DNA from: a virus
IMG/VR virus record: IMGVR_UViG_3300028559_000098
Location: 1-37,276 of that record
Strand: one strand, 5' to 3'
Length of the DNA stretch: 37,276 nucleotides
The notes beneath the pieces are model-generated. The model was given only the letters and a program-made list of their open reading frames with translations, ran no database searches and had not been told where the DNA came from. The position numbers and the translations under genes are program-made. This document shows, in pieces, positions 7,165 to 14,587 of the stretch (position 1 is the first letter of the stretch; each line of letters opens with the position of its first letter).

Positions 7165-8919
7165 TTAAAATTGTCTGCCTCCAATAATTTTACTGTTGGC
7201 CACCGCCTCTGCCAACGCTTGTGCAATTTCAGACCGCACAATGAGCTTAATGTCTTTGAGGTTTACGGCCTCATTGAAGATCATGTTGCCCCGTTGTACA
7301 GCGTCTATATTGATGTTTACCACTTTGGGGCTACTGGCAGTCAAAGTGTTTTCAAGGGCACCGTCTTTGCCGGTACCAGACCCGCCGGGTGTTAGCGTTA
7401 TTTTGGTTGGGTCGGCGGTTTCAAACCCAAATTTGTTAAACTCACTTTCGGCCTGTTGCCTTTGAAAGGTAAGTGCTGAAATGTTGTTTTTGAGTTGAAT
7501 GATTTCACGATTTATACTTTTCGGGTTGGATGTATTAACAACGTCTTTTAATGACTTTCCTAAAAGAGCATTCAAATTTACTCGGCCGCCGCTTGAACCG
7601 CCGCTTATCAAGTCGCCTAATGTTCCACCCTGTTGTAGCTTAACCAAATCAGGGTCGGCATTTGCTCCAATTTTACCGCCTCTGATTGATTGTGAGGCTT
7701 GAAGAGCTTGCCAAAACGCCAATGCTGGTTTACCAGAATACTTTTTGTCATATATGCCTTTAAACTGTGGGTTGTTTTTGAAAAATTCAGGCAATCGCAT
7801 TCCAATTTCCGCACTCATCATGCTTAACCTGCCTTGTGCATCTGCTAATTCCTTTTCTTGGTCGCTTTTTTGATTGTCCAGCTTTTGAAAAGCTATTTTC
7901 TTTTCCAAACCCGTCACCATTCTATCCAACTCAATGTTCATTTGGAACATTTGGCCGTATTCTGCCTTCATGTTGTCAAGCAACTCAGGATAGGTTTTAA
8001 TCAACTTTTCCATGATTGCCAGCTTCTCTTTTTCAGGCTTGTTAGGGTCTTTCAAAGCATCGTTCATAGCTACCAATGCTCTTTGTTCGTCTTCGATAAC
8101 CCGTATATTCATAGGCACTATGCCCAACAGTTCACTTGACCCCTTAATCATGTCACTTAGCAAGTCAACAGTGGCCGTCATTACATTGTTGTTCCCCTGC
8201 CCCAACCCAATGAGAAACTGATCCCACGTGTCGCCCAGGTTGCTGATTCTTCCACCAAGAACATTCGATTGAGCGGCCATGTTGCCCATCACACCGTTCA
8301 TTCGGCCAAATTCGGCTATGGCTTGTTTTACAGCACCAGCATTGTCTTTCACAGTTTTGCTCACGCCTTTGAATGTGAGCGTTACCATCCCGTTTGCCCG
8401 GCTGGTTTTTACCCCAAACTCTTTCCAACGTTCCGGGTTGCTTGCGTCCATTATCGCTTCGGCCAACTGGTCAAAGCTCAACCCGGTCGAAGCCGCAAAG
8501 TCGCCCAACGCTATAATCTCATTTCGGGTCGGCGTTATGCCACGGTTGGCCAACTTCACATAGCTTTGAGTAAGTTCATTCACACTGAATGGTGTGGTTT
8601 TGGCAATGTCCAAAATCATTGCCATTGCCTCGCCCGCCATGCGCCCACTGCCAAAGGTGTTGGTCAATACAGCATTGTACTTTTGAAAGTCGGCTGTAAG
8701 TCCTACCATTTCCCGGGCACTGTTGGTCACAAAGCCCATAGCCTGGTTGGCTATATAAGCCGCACCTGCCATTTTAAAGAAACCGTGTCCAAGCTCTTTT
8801 GTGCTTTTGTTCGTCTTACCGACCAGTTCGTCGGTTTTCATCAGCTTCAAGTTGAACTTTTGCAAGTTGCCACTGGCAAGGTCTTTAAGCTGTAAGTAGT
8901 ATTCTACCCCTTCTTTCAT
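7165..8919 (-). CDS. Tape measure protein
   Basis: The product is 584 aa. Near residues 60-260 it has the tape-measure N-terminal domain pattern: GLTADFQKYNAVLTNTFGS, DIAKTTPFSVNELTQSYVKL, then ALGDFAASTGLSFDQLAEAI. A hydrophobic small-residue helix region precedes this and long charged helices follow (330-480). Tape measures span the tail tube. At roughly 1.5 angstrom per residue, 584 aa predicts a tail of about 85-90 nm. It follows the tail chaperones after an unusually long 203-nt gap. Confidence 0.9.
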   Translation of the reverse strand: MKEGVEYYLQLKDLASGNLQKFNLKLMKTDELVGKTNKSTKELGHGFFKMAGAAYIANQAMGFVTNSAREMVGLTADFQKYNAVLTNTFGSGRMAGEAMAMILDIAKTTPFSVNELTQSYVKLANRGITPTRNEIIALGDFAASTGLSFDQLAEAIMDASNPERWKEFGVKTSRANGMVTLTFKGVSKTVKDNAGAVKQAIAEFGRMNGVMGNMAAQSNVLGGRISNLGDTWDQFLIGLGQGNNNVMTATVDLLSDMIKGSSELLGIVPMNIRVIEDEQRALVAMNDALKDPNKPEKEKLAIMEKLIKTYPELLDNMKAEYGQMFQMNIELDRMVTGLEKKIAFQKLDNQKSDQEKELADAQGRLSMMSAEIGMRLPEFFKNNPQFKGIYDKKYSGKPALAFWQALQASQSIRGGKIGANADPDLVKLQQGGTLGDLISGGSSGGRVNLNALLGKSLKDVVNTSNPKSINREIIQLKNNISALTFQRQQAESEFNKFGFETADPTKITLTPGGSGTGKDGALENTLTASSPKVVNINIDAVQRGNMIFNEAVNLKDIKLIVRSEIAQALAEAVANSKIIGGRQF

Positions 8920-8957
8920 TTGTGAAACCGGTTTACAGGTTGTTCGTATAAGGTCGC

Positions 8958-9110
8958 ATGATTGTCGTTTTACTGGTCATCGTATTTATCCTTGTTGCCG
9001 CCCTGGTTGGAAGGTTGGGCGCACAAGTGCTTATTGAAATTGTGGAAAACCCATTGGCCACTTTGATTGTAGTAATCATACTTTGCGTTGCCATTTACTT
9101 TTTGAAGTAA
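8958..9110 (+). CDS. Plus-strand 50-aa two-helix membrane protein (moron candidate)
   Basis: The frame runs ATG 8958 to TAA 9110 on the strand opposite to all surrounding tail genes. It has two hydrophobic helices (residues 2-18 and 33-49) joined by RLGAQVLIEIVENPLATL. An AAGG lies 7 nt before the ATG. It fills the gap between the tail-chaperone fusion and the tape measure, where no minus-strand gene fits. A GC-rich hairpin begins 2 nt after its stop. It could be an independently expressed lysogen gene such as a superinfection-exclusion protein. I recognise no family and infer a role from layout only. Confidence 0.5.
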   Translation: MIVVLLVIVFILVAALVGRLGAQVLIEIVENPLATLIVVIILCVAIYFLK

Positions 9111-9111
9111 A

Positions 9112-9137
9112 AAAGGGGCAGATTAACCCGCCCCTTT
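9112..9137. terminator. Hairpin with flanking T/A run, probable bidirectional terminator
   Basis: An 8-bp perfect stem AAAGGGGC/GCCCCTTT (9112-9119 with 9130-9137) has a 10-nt loop. Read on minus, the stem runs into TTTTTT (9114-9109) just after the chaperone-fusion stop at 9123. Read on plus it follows the 50-aa gene and is trailed by a weaker T-rich stretch. Confidence 0.6.
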
Positions 9138-9619
9138 CGTTTGTTGTTTGAGTAGCCATTGTAGCTCATTCCAGGTCTTCCACCAATTATCGTCATCCAT
9201 CACATCAGGGTCAACCCCTAAGTGAAAGCGCATCATTATTCCTGCTTTTCGGTAGAAGTCGCCGTATTGGCCTGGGTCAACACGCCACTGCTCACTTTTT
9301 TTTTCAACTCGCCACGGCGCACCCTCACAAATTCTTGCATCGGCGAAACACTGCTCATAAAGCAGTCGTGGTCAGATATAAGCCGGTGGTCATAGTAGCC
9401 TTCGACCAAACAGTTGCGCAAAAGGCCTTCGTGGGCAAGAAGCGGGTCTCTGTCAACCAAAGTAAGGTAAGCCGAAAGAGCCGGAATAGATGGACGTTTC
9501 ACAACACCTTCCGCCCACTCTGTAAATTCGTCATTCAGTGGCACCCGCAGCTGATAGCAAGGCACCCCCAACTGACGGCTAAGGTTTTCAAGTAGTTCGT
9601 CTGTAATCGGTTGGTTCAT
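9123..9619 (-). CDS. Tail assembly chaperone long form made by -1 frameshift (gpGT-like)
   Basis: A -1 slip on the A9 run (A-AAA-AAA, ending at 9296) opens a second frame of 57 codons to TAA at 9125-9123, giving 165 aa. The added part has normal coding character: RVDPGQYGDFYRKAGIMMRF, then DDDNWWKTWNELQWLLKQQT. These aromatic, amphipathic segments are not expected of noncoding DNA. Long-form chaperones bind the tape measure and recruit tube subunits. Their use of a -1 frameshift is well established in tailed phages. The frameshift here is inferred from the slippery run plus open frame. Confidence 0.8.
9236..9619 (-). CDS. Tail assembly chaperone, gpG-like short form
   Basis: The product is 127 aa, mostly helical, located between the tail tube and tape measure, where lambda G, P2 E and Mu gp41-type chaperones lie. 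It has no enzymatic motif. At codons 106-108 it has nine consecutive A residues (minus strand, 9304-9296) encoding KKK. The zero frame then adds only a short polar tail (VSSGVLTQANTATSTEKQE). This is the classic design for a protein also made as a frameshifted long form; see the 9123-9619 entry. Confidence 0.8.
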   Translation of the reverse strand: MNQPITDELLENLSRQLGVPCYQLRVPLNDEFTEWAEGVVKRPSIPALSAYLTLVDRDPLLAHEGLLRNCLVEGYYDHRLISDHDCFMSSVSPMQEFVRVRRGELKKKVSSGVLTQANTATSTEKQE

Positions 9620-9622
9620 GGC

Positions 9623-10051
9623 TTACAGTTCGTTTCTTGTTTCAATGTCACCAATGATAATGGGTAGGTCAACCAACACGTTCATGTCGCCTTCGCTTAT
9701 GTCCAGTCCGTCCTCAAGAAACTCCACATACTTCAACACGGTGGTTTTAGACGTTGCCCCGTATTGAACCCGGTGGGTCATTTCAAAGGGTGGACGGTCG
9801 GCAAGTTGACCATTTGGACTGCTTTGAATCAAAGCCCAAACCACGTCCAGAAACAAGGTTATGGAACCTTCATATTCAATCTTGCCACGGGTGCGGTTGT
9901 AAGGCTTTCGCCCGGCTCCATAGTTGTTCTGTTTCGCAGTTGGCCGCCTGTATTGAACACGCTGAATCCCATTGGTTGGCACACCGTCTATGGTGTGAGT
10001 GAAGCTAACCCAGCTTGCGCCGTTTCCGCCTTCGAGTGTTATTTCTGCCAT
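9623..10051 (-). CDS. Tail tube protein (Mu gpM/XkdM-like)
   Basis: The product is 142 aa, the usual size of contractile-tail tube subunits. It is beta-rich with an N-terminal AEITLEGGNGASWVSFTHTI. A middle YNRTRGKIEYEGSITLFLDV region resembles the stacking loop and strand layout of tube proteins. It follows the sheath gene after 3 nt and precedes the chaperones after 3 nt, the conserved sheath-tube-chaperone-tape-measure order. It forms the inner tube through which DNA passes. Confidence 0.8.
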   Translation of the reverse strand: MAEITLEGGNGASWVSFTHTIDGVPTNGIQRVQYRRPTAKQNNYGAGRKPYNRTRGKIEYEGSITLFLDVVWALIQSSPNGQLADRPPFEMTHRVQYGATSKTTVLKYVEFLEDGLDISEGDMNVLVDLPIIIGDIETRNEL

Positions 10052-10054
10052 AGT

Positions 10055-11221
10055 TTATGAAAGTTGAACGGTGTAGCTAAATTCCACATCAATTTCCCGT
10101 GCCACGCCCACAGGAACAATCTTACAAGTGATTGCCAACTTGCCTGTGTTCACAATGTCCTGGTCGGGGTCAACGCTTATGCGAAACTCTGATATTTCGC
10201 CCTCACGTTGCATTTGCTCCAAAGCACGGGTGCCAATGTTGTTGAGCACGGCCACCACGTCTTTTTGAATCTTGCCACCTTCAAGGGTTATTGGCCCTGA
10301 AAGGGTTGGAAGGTATGCAGCTCTTAACAGCCTTGCTGCCTTGTTTCGAACCATTACACGCTCAATGGCATTGTAATCGCTCGACTGAAGGTTGGCATTC
10401 GGACTGTCATAAAAGTATGTTCCGGAAATGCCTTGGTGTTTGCGCAAAAACAGGTAACGCTTTGTGTTCAATTCGGCCAACAATGTTGCCGGTTGATTTT
10501 TCACCAAGTCCCCTGTCAGGAATGCAGGAACGTCCAATTCGGCACCTGTTACCACGTTGCCACGTTGCACCCATGCAATGCTTTGATGAACCAAAAAGCG
10601 TGAGGCTAAACCTAATACAGCACCAATGATACCAACTCTGTCTTGACCTTCACTTAGTGCGGCACCACGTGCGGCACCATCGGCTCCAATCACTAAGGCC
10701 ACGTTTGGATTAGTGGCAGTGGCAAGGGTTGCAATGTTGCTAAGTGTTACCGTGTTGGCCAGCTTAGGCTCAAAGTAAACAAATGTTGGCAGGTGCTCAG
10801 TGTCCAGGGTTGCACACACCGCTTGAAAGGCACTTACTTGTGTGGTGCCATAGTCGTCCAGGTTAAGGCTGCAAATGCCAATTCGGGCACATTCGCCATT
10901 TGCGGCACGCTGCAAAGCGGCCATCTCTGCAAAGTCAAAAGTTACAGGCACTGGAAACAGGCCAACCCAAAGTTTTGCGCCCGGGTTTTGTCTGAAAAAT
11001 TCGTCAATGTGATAGCGGGCAACTTTTACATCTTGCTCACTGTCATCATTGGTTAAGCCTAAAGCCTCTGCCTGTTGAGGGCTGAATATGGGCTGAATGT
11101 TGTCATCAGAAAACCCTTCAACTTCAGCATCGGTATAAATTACCAACCCTGAAATATGGTCTTGCCCCGGCAAAGCAGGGTTTAGGTTCCCGTCGGTAAA
11201 TACAATTCTTACGTCTCCCAT
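10055..11221 (-). CDS. Contractile tail sheath protein (DUF2586-like)
   Basis: The product is 388 aa. It matches the pattern of DUF2586-type sheath proteins common in Bacteroidota phages: an N-terminal region with PGQDHISGLVIY, a central VALVIGADGAARG segment, and a helical GIIGAVLGLASRFLVHQSIAWV stretch. The C-terminal domain (IPVGVAREIDVEFSYTVQL) has the shape used for subunit handshakes. Its ATG shares one base with the previous stop (TAATG at 11219-11223). It contracts to drive the tube through the cell envelope. Confidence 0.8.
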   Translation of the reverse strand: MGDVRIVFTDGNLNPALPGQDHISGLVIYTDAEVEGFSDDNIQPIFSPQQAEALGLTNDDSEQDVKVARYHIDEFFRQNPGAKLWVGLFPVPVTFDFAEMAALQRAANGECARIGICSLNLDDYGTTQVSAFQAVCATLDTEHLPTFVYFEPKLANTVTLSNIATLATATNPNVALVIGADGAARGAALSEGQDRVGIIGAVLGLASRFLVHQSIAWVQRGNVVTGAELDVPAFLTGDLVKNQPATLLAELNTKRYLFLRKHQGISGTYFYDSPNANLQSSDYNAIERVMVRNKAARLLRAAYLPTLSGPITLEGGKIQKDVVAVLNNIGTRALEQMQREGEISEFRISVDPDQDIVNTGKLAITCKIVPVGVAREIDVEFSYTVQLS

Positions 11222-11583
11222 TACTTTTTGAGGTCTAAGATTTTAACGGCTTGATAGTTGCCCTTAAACACCTTGTTGGCGAGCTTTTCATTCCAGAAGA
11301 ACTCACCTTCAGGGTTGATGTAGATGGTGGTGCCACCTAACGCTTTGGCAGTTGCCAGCACATCTTCCACGTTTGCAGGCATGGTGAATTTGGCCTTTGC
11401 TGGTGCTTTGGCTGCCGGTGCTTCAGGGGTAGAGGTAGCAGGTGGCAATGGTGCTTCACCTTCACCTGGTGCGGTTTGGTTTTCCACGCCTTCTACCTGA
11501 GTAGCGTCATGTGCTTTGGCCGGTGCTTCAGGGGTAGAGGTAGCAGGTTTGCTGCTACCCCTTGTTGATTTTCTTAAACTCAT
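11221..11583 (-). CDS. Small structural-region protein with Pro/Ala/Thr-rich repeats
   Basis: The product is 120 aa. Residues 1-65 are low-complexity and disordered, with two copies of PATSTPEAPA (about 12-22 and 48-58) encoded by an exact 30-bp DNA repeat. Residues 66-120 form a compact domain (MPANVEDVLATAKALGGTTIYI, then FFWNEKLANKVFKGN). It sits between the major capsid protein and the sheath, so it may be a head decoration or neck protein. No family is recognised. Confidence 0.6.
   Translation of the reverse strand: MSLRKSTRGSSKPATSTPEAPAKAHDATQVEGVENQTAPGEGEAPLPPATSTPEAPAAKAPAKAKFTMPANVEDVLATAKALGGTTIYINPEGEFFWNEKLANKVFKGNYQAVKILDLKK
11414..11443. repeat. 30-bp direct repeat, copy 1
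   Basis: This stretch is identical to 11519-11548, 105 bp apart, inside the Pro/Ala-rich half of the 120-aa gene. It encodes the duplicated STPEAPA segment. It probably arose by slippage or unequal recombination and can change copy number. Confidence 0.85.
11519..11548. repeat. 30-bp direct repeat, copy 2
   Basis: This is the second copy of the 11414-11443 repeat, identical over 30 bp. Confidence 0.85.
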
Positions 11584-11595
11584 GGTTTTACCAGA

Positions 11596-12531
11596 TTATG
11601 GTACATAATTGTACAACACTGCCTCCTCAGCAAAGCCAATTTGAACGTCCATCTTCATGGCAATTTTCACAAACCACAGATCAGAATTGGCCTGCAATGG
11701 TGAAAACTTCACGCTCGATGGGTTGCCCTCTCCGTCCATCTTGGAATCAATGCCCACCCAGAGGTTTGAACCCATTGTAGCGTTTGCCTTGGCCACCACA
11801 ATGGTGTTGTCTGGCATTCCAGGCGTTGGAATAACAGGTTTGCCATTGAAGGTGTAAACACCTCCACTGGTTTTGTCCACACCTTTGTAAGTCTGGTTTT
11901 GTTGAGCCTGGCGGAACAGTTCGGCTGTTTTGTAGTTCGCAAAAAACTTAACAGCAGGGTCGTAAAGCAGCGCATCCACTATTTTGGCATGTGTTCGCTC
12001 CATTTCGGCAAAGATGTTGGCATTGGTCAACACAACAGGGCTGGAAACTACGTTTGCAGCTTCGTCAACCAATTTGGTTACAAAACCGTCAAAGTATTTC
12101 AAGTTGCTGGAAAGCGACTTGTCGCCTTGCCACATGAGTTTGTCGAAGAAGTTGGCCACATACTTCAAATGCTCTTGAATGATTTGGCTTTCAGCACTAA
12201 CCGGCAAACGTCGGTCAATCAATTCAGGGCTCAACTGGGTTGCAATCCAATGGTCTTCAAAGTCCCGTGGGTTGAACTCATTGTAAACCATGAACCGCTC
12301 GGGTGTAAGCACGGCACCATCCACGTCAATGTCACCCTGACTGGTCGGCGTGGCTGCATAGTCTTGAATCAAATTGTCAACCGACAATTTGGGAATGGTG
12401 AATGACTTACGAATGTCATCTTTCACATAAACGTGGCCGCCTTGTATGGTGGCTGCCCCGGTAATTGCTTTGACAATAAACCCAGACGCTGCTTCGCCTG
12501 CGTAGGTGGTGTCGTTGATGGTAAGTGCCAT
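11596..12531 (-). CDS. Major capsid protein (HK97-fold type)
   Basis: The product is 311 aa. It lies immediately after the protease/scaffold gene, the conserved place of the major head protein (Mu gpT-like order). Visible features are an N-terminal arm, a long helix region with SAESQIIQEHLKYVANFF, and a C-terminal TYKGVDKTSGGVYTFNGKPVIPTPGMPD segment. That segment resembles the A-domain strand/loop of HK97-type capsid proteins ('y.G.pvvp...mp'). No separate N-terminal scaffold is present, which fits a scaffold encoded by the upstream gene. Confidence 0.85.
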   Translation of the reverse strand: MALTINDTTYAGEAASGFIVKAITGAATIQGGHVYVKDDIRKSFTIPKLSVDNLIQDYAATPTSQGDIDVDGAVLTPERFMVYNEFNPRDFEDHWIATQLSPELIDRRLPVSAESQIIQEHLKYVANFFDKLMWQGDKSLSSNLKYFDGFVTKLVDEAANVVSSPVVLTNANIFAEMERTHAKIVDALLYDPAVKFFANYKTAELFRQAQQNQTYKGVDKTSGGVYTFNGKPVIPTPGMPDNTIVVAKANATMGSNLWVGIDSKMDGEGNPSSVKFSPLQANSDLWFVKIAMKMDVQIGFAEEAVLYNYVP

Positions 12532-12560
12532 GTTCTATGGTACAGTTTAAAATTTGAGAC

Positions 12561-13571
12561 TTAGTTTTTGTTTGCTTTGGCGTTTATTTCTGCCATAAAC
12601 CCGGCTGCGGTTATTTTGCCAACCTGACCTTTGTTGGTTTCTAACTCAGGAGCTTTTGCCACCGTGTTGAGGCCATCGAGCAAAGTTTTGGTGCCTTCGT
12701 AGTTGCCAACGGCCTGTTCAATCCAACCTTGTTTGGCTTCTTCTTTCAGCTTACCTGCTTTGAAAGCATCTTCCACCAGGTTGGTCGCTTTTTCCAGACC
12801 AAAGGCTTTTACCTGGTCTTCCAACGCTTTGTTGGTTTCGGTGGCAGTAGTCAATTTGGCTTGCAAATCGGCCACTTTGTTTGTCAGATCGTCTATGCCT
12901 TTCACTTTCGCTTCCAGGTCAGCATAGTTTTTGGCAAGCGCATCATATTCGGCCTTTGCCACTACATCTTTTTGTGTCATTTGAGTAAAATTAAGTTTGT
13001 TGGTATAGTCGCAAATGGCTTTTGCCAACGCCATTGGTTCCTGTTGGTTCATAGCCGTTTCCAGCTCATCTTGGTCGGCAAATTCAAAGTCGAAAATCTC
13101 ATCTACTAACCCTAACTCAAGGCACTCATTGGCATTTAAGTAGGTGGTTTTTTGCACCATTTCGGCCAATTCTTCCCGGCTCACTTTTGCCCTTTTGGCC
13201 AAAATGTTCAAAATGCTTTCGTTCATTTTGTCAATGGCACCATCTTCGCTATCGGTACCAGGCTCCACTGGGTGCATCATGGCAATTGCATGACTTGCCA
13301 TGTAACGACTTTTTCCGGCCTGCGCTATAACCAACCCCATGGATAGTGCCGTGCCGTCAATGTAAGTGTTCACAGGTAGTTTGGAAGCTACCAAAGCCCC
13401 ATAAATGCCTAAACCCGTCGTTACATAGCCGCCTATGCTGTTTATGCGATAATCAATGCCAACGCAAGGTTTGCCGTCAATACCCCATTTGGCGTATTCG
13501 TCGAGCCGGTATGCTGTGATAGCATCCAAACCCTTTTCAACATCTTCGTACAGCCGTATTGTTGCTCGCAT
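12561..13571 (-). CDS. Clp-type prohead protease with C-terminal scaffold
   Basis: The product is 336 aa. Residues 1-165 are a ClpP/S14-like domain: INSIGGYVTTGLGIYGAL (about 43-60), DGTALSMG with Ser77 as the likely nucleophile, and MMHPVEPG with His100. Residues 205-336 are lysine/glutamate-rich coiled coil (YADLEAKVKGIDDLTNKVAD), as expected of a fused scaffold. In my manual alignment the third triad residue falls on Thr (KTTYLNANE) rather than Asp/Glu, which is unusual. The enzyme would cut the scaffold and possibly itself during head maturation. Confidence 0.85.
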   Translation of the reverse strand: MRATIRLYEDVEKGLDAITAYRLDEYAKWGIDGKPCVGIDYRINSIGGYVTTGLGIYGALVASKLPVNTYIDGTALSMGLVIAQAGKSRYMASHAIAMMHPVEPGTDSEDGAIDKMNESILNILAKRAKVSREELAEMVQKTTYLNANECLELGLVDEIFDFEFADQDELETAMNQQEPMALAKAICDYTNKLNFTQMTQKDVVAKAEYDALAKNYADLEAKVKGIDDLTNKVADLQAKLTTATETNKALEDQVKAFGLEKATNLVEDAFKAGKLKEEAKQGWIEQAVGNYEGTKTLLDGLNTVAKAPELETNKGQVGKITAAGFMAEINAKANKN

Positions 13572-13608
13572 GGTGCAAAAATTGGTACAGGAAAATTCTG
13601 ATATTGGA

Positions 13609-13645
13609 TTTGTTACAACTTTTAAATTTATTTGTTACAACTTTT
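13609..13645. promoter_or_regulatory. Tandem palindromic repeats, candidate operator
   Basis: Two exact 15-bp copies of TTTGTTACAACTTTT (13609-13623 and 13631-13645) each contain the 9-bp dyad TTGTTACAA. Their starts are 22 bp apart, about two helical turns. They lie in the 102-bp gap between the divergent protease gene and the ribbon-helix-helix gene, so that regulator may bind them. A single TTTGTTACAAA also occurs at 19478-19488. Confidence 0.5.
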
Positions 13646-13673
13646 CCAGACCAACCACAATCATCAAGTGTAA

Positions 13674-13850
13674 ATGAACCAACAAAAAGAAACCGTTGCG
13701 CATTGTGTTTTGCGAAACAATTTAGCCGTTCAATTCGAGAAAGTTGCCTTAAAACACGCTAAGTCAAAGGCCGAATTTGTGCGGGAAGCCGTGAGGGAAA
13801 AGTTGGAAAGGATCACAAACGCTCAACAGGAAAAGCCTACTAATTATTGA
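13674..13850 (+). CDS. Ribbon-helix-helix-like small DNA-binding protein
   Basis: The product is 58 aa. A short N-terminal strand region precedes FEKVALKHAKSKAEFVREAVREKLERI, the two-helix core and turn spacing of CopG/MetJ/Arc-type regulators. It begins on the plus strand inside the minus-strand head operon, so it is an independent insertion. A 96-aa gene follows after 2 nt, forming a two-gene unit. Tandem palindromes lie directly upstream. It may be the autoregulator or antitoxin of that pair. The fold call is from sequence pattern, and the partner's function is unknown. Confidence 0.6.
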   Translation: MNQQKETVAHCVLRNNLAVQFEKVALKHAKSKAEFVREAVREKLERITNAQQEKPTNY

Positions 13851-13852
13851 CT

Positions 13853-14143
13853 ATGTCTTTTCTTTTCAAACACAAGTTGCCGGTCATTGCCAAAAAGATA
13901 GCGTCTGCGGGTGTTGAAGTCTACGCTTGCCAGGTGTACCGATTTAAGGGCACCAACATTGAGTATCGAGTTCTAAAGTTCGACCTCCAAACCGGGCAAT
14001 TCAACACGGTTGAAACTTACTTTGAAACCGTGAAATGGGTAGATAGGTTGGAAGTTATTCGCAAAAGCCAAAAGGCAGTGTTGCTAACCGATATTGTGAC
14101 AAAAAAAAATTGGACTGTTACCGAAAGAACCAAGAAATCTTAA
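13853..14143 (+). CDS. Hypothetical 96-aa protein paired with the RHH gene
   Basis: The product is 96 aa from the ATG at 13853, 2 nt after the RHH stop; a TTG at 13847 would add two residues. It is a basic, compact alpha/beta protein with LPVIAKKIASAGVEVYACQV, then YRVLKFDLQTGQFNTVETYF. It ends in a lysine-rich tail (TERTKKS). No signal, membrane segment or known toxin motif is visible. The small size and pairing would allow a toxin-antitoxin module, but no residue pattern supports RelE, MazF or PIN families. Confidence 0.5.
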   Translation: MSFLFKHKLPVIAKKIASAGVEVYACQVYRFKGTNIEYRVLKFDLQTGQFNTVETYFETVKWVDRLEVIRKSQKAVLLTDIVTKKNWTVTERTKKS

Positions 14144-14225
14144 ATAGAATGCTGACAAAAGAATCGCTGATAAAAAGAACATTTGTTGTACAAAAAAGCA
14201 AAGGAATGCTTCCCTATGTGGTTAT

Positions 14226-14357
14226 TTATTGGAGTAAATTAGGGTTTCCAAAACTTAGAAGTTTTGCGACTCCGAGTTTTTCGGCCAGTTGGGTTTGGGT
14301 GTAGCCAAGCTCTTTGCGCCGGGCTATGAGTTGGGTAATGAGGTCAGATGTTTGCAT
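14226..14357 (-). pseudogene. Truncated XRE/HTH regulator remnant
   Basis: Forty-three codons open with SDLITQLIARRKELGYTQTQLAEKLGV, a clear first half of an HTH_3 domain. The recognition helix (normally near S-x-x-S-x-x-E-x-G) is missing. The text jumps to AKLLSFGNPNLLQ and stops. A G-N-P-N-L-L tail normally lies about eight to ten residues further on, so an internal deletion followed by a stop is likely. It overlaps the 78-aa frame by 14 nt. It is probably a decayed antitoxin or regulator. Confidence 0.55.
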
Positions 14358-14580
14358 TAATGTAGTCCCTTGCGTTTTGATAATCTTCGGCTATACCTGT
14401 AAGCTCAATCCTGAAAAAATCAGGGTATGATGTATTTGAGCGAATCTTAATCTTTGGCCAAGTGTAACGGCGGCTTTGAAGCCATTCAAGAAAAAGCAAG
14501 GTGCAAAACCTTGTTTGGGAACCCACAAAACCAAGCCTGAGTCGTTTGATATTTTTGCTTTCATAATAGTAAGGGGCCAA
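14344..14580 (-). CDS. Hypothetical 78-aa protein upstream of the broken HTH gene
   Basis: The frame opens at TTG 14580; no in-frame ATG is convincing. The C-terminal half looks coding (WPKIKIRSNTSYPDFFRI, then GIAEDYQNARDYINANI). The arrangement of a small basic protein followed by an overlapping XRE regulator resembles HigB-HigA order, but the protein shows no HigB motif I can point to. With the regulator broken, the pair is probably inactive or retained by chance. The start is uncertain. Confidence 0.4.
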   Translation of the reverse strand: MAPYYYESKNIKRLRLGFVGSQTRFCTLLFLEWLQSRRYTWPKIKIRSNTSYPDFFRIELTGIAEDYQNARDYINANI

Positions 14581-14587
14581 AGCCCCT
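14572..14587. terminator. Hairpin between neck gene and accessory genes
   Basis: AGGGGC/GCCCCT is a 6-bp stem (14572-14577 with 14582-14587) with a CAAA loop. It lies 36 nt downstream of the neck-gene stop on minus. No good T run follows on either strand, so it is at most a weak terminator or an RNA-stabilising hairpin. Confidence 0.35.

Noticed and set aside
8269-8895. Plus-strand 208-codon frame opposite the tape measure
   Set aside because: Shadow of the tape-measure frame, rich in His, Phe and Cys with no domain pattern.
11414-11548. CRISPR-like array from the 30-bp repeats
   Set aside because: There are only two copies, in frame within a protein gene and encoding the same peptide, with no cas genes.
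11899-12405. Plus-strand 168-codon frame opposite the capsid gene
   Set aside because: It lies antisense to a clear major capsid gene and has no family-like pattern; it is open by codon bias.
13674-14143. Calling the RHH/96-aa pair a toxin-antitoxin system
   Set aside because: The pairing and autoregulation-like sites fit, but the 96-aa protein shows no recognisable toxin motif, so it is left as hypothetical.
14110-14304. Plus-strand 64-codon frame after the 96-aa gene
   Set aside because: It overlaps the end of the 96-aa gene and runs antisense to the HTH remnant, with no start signal. It looks like a shadow frame.
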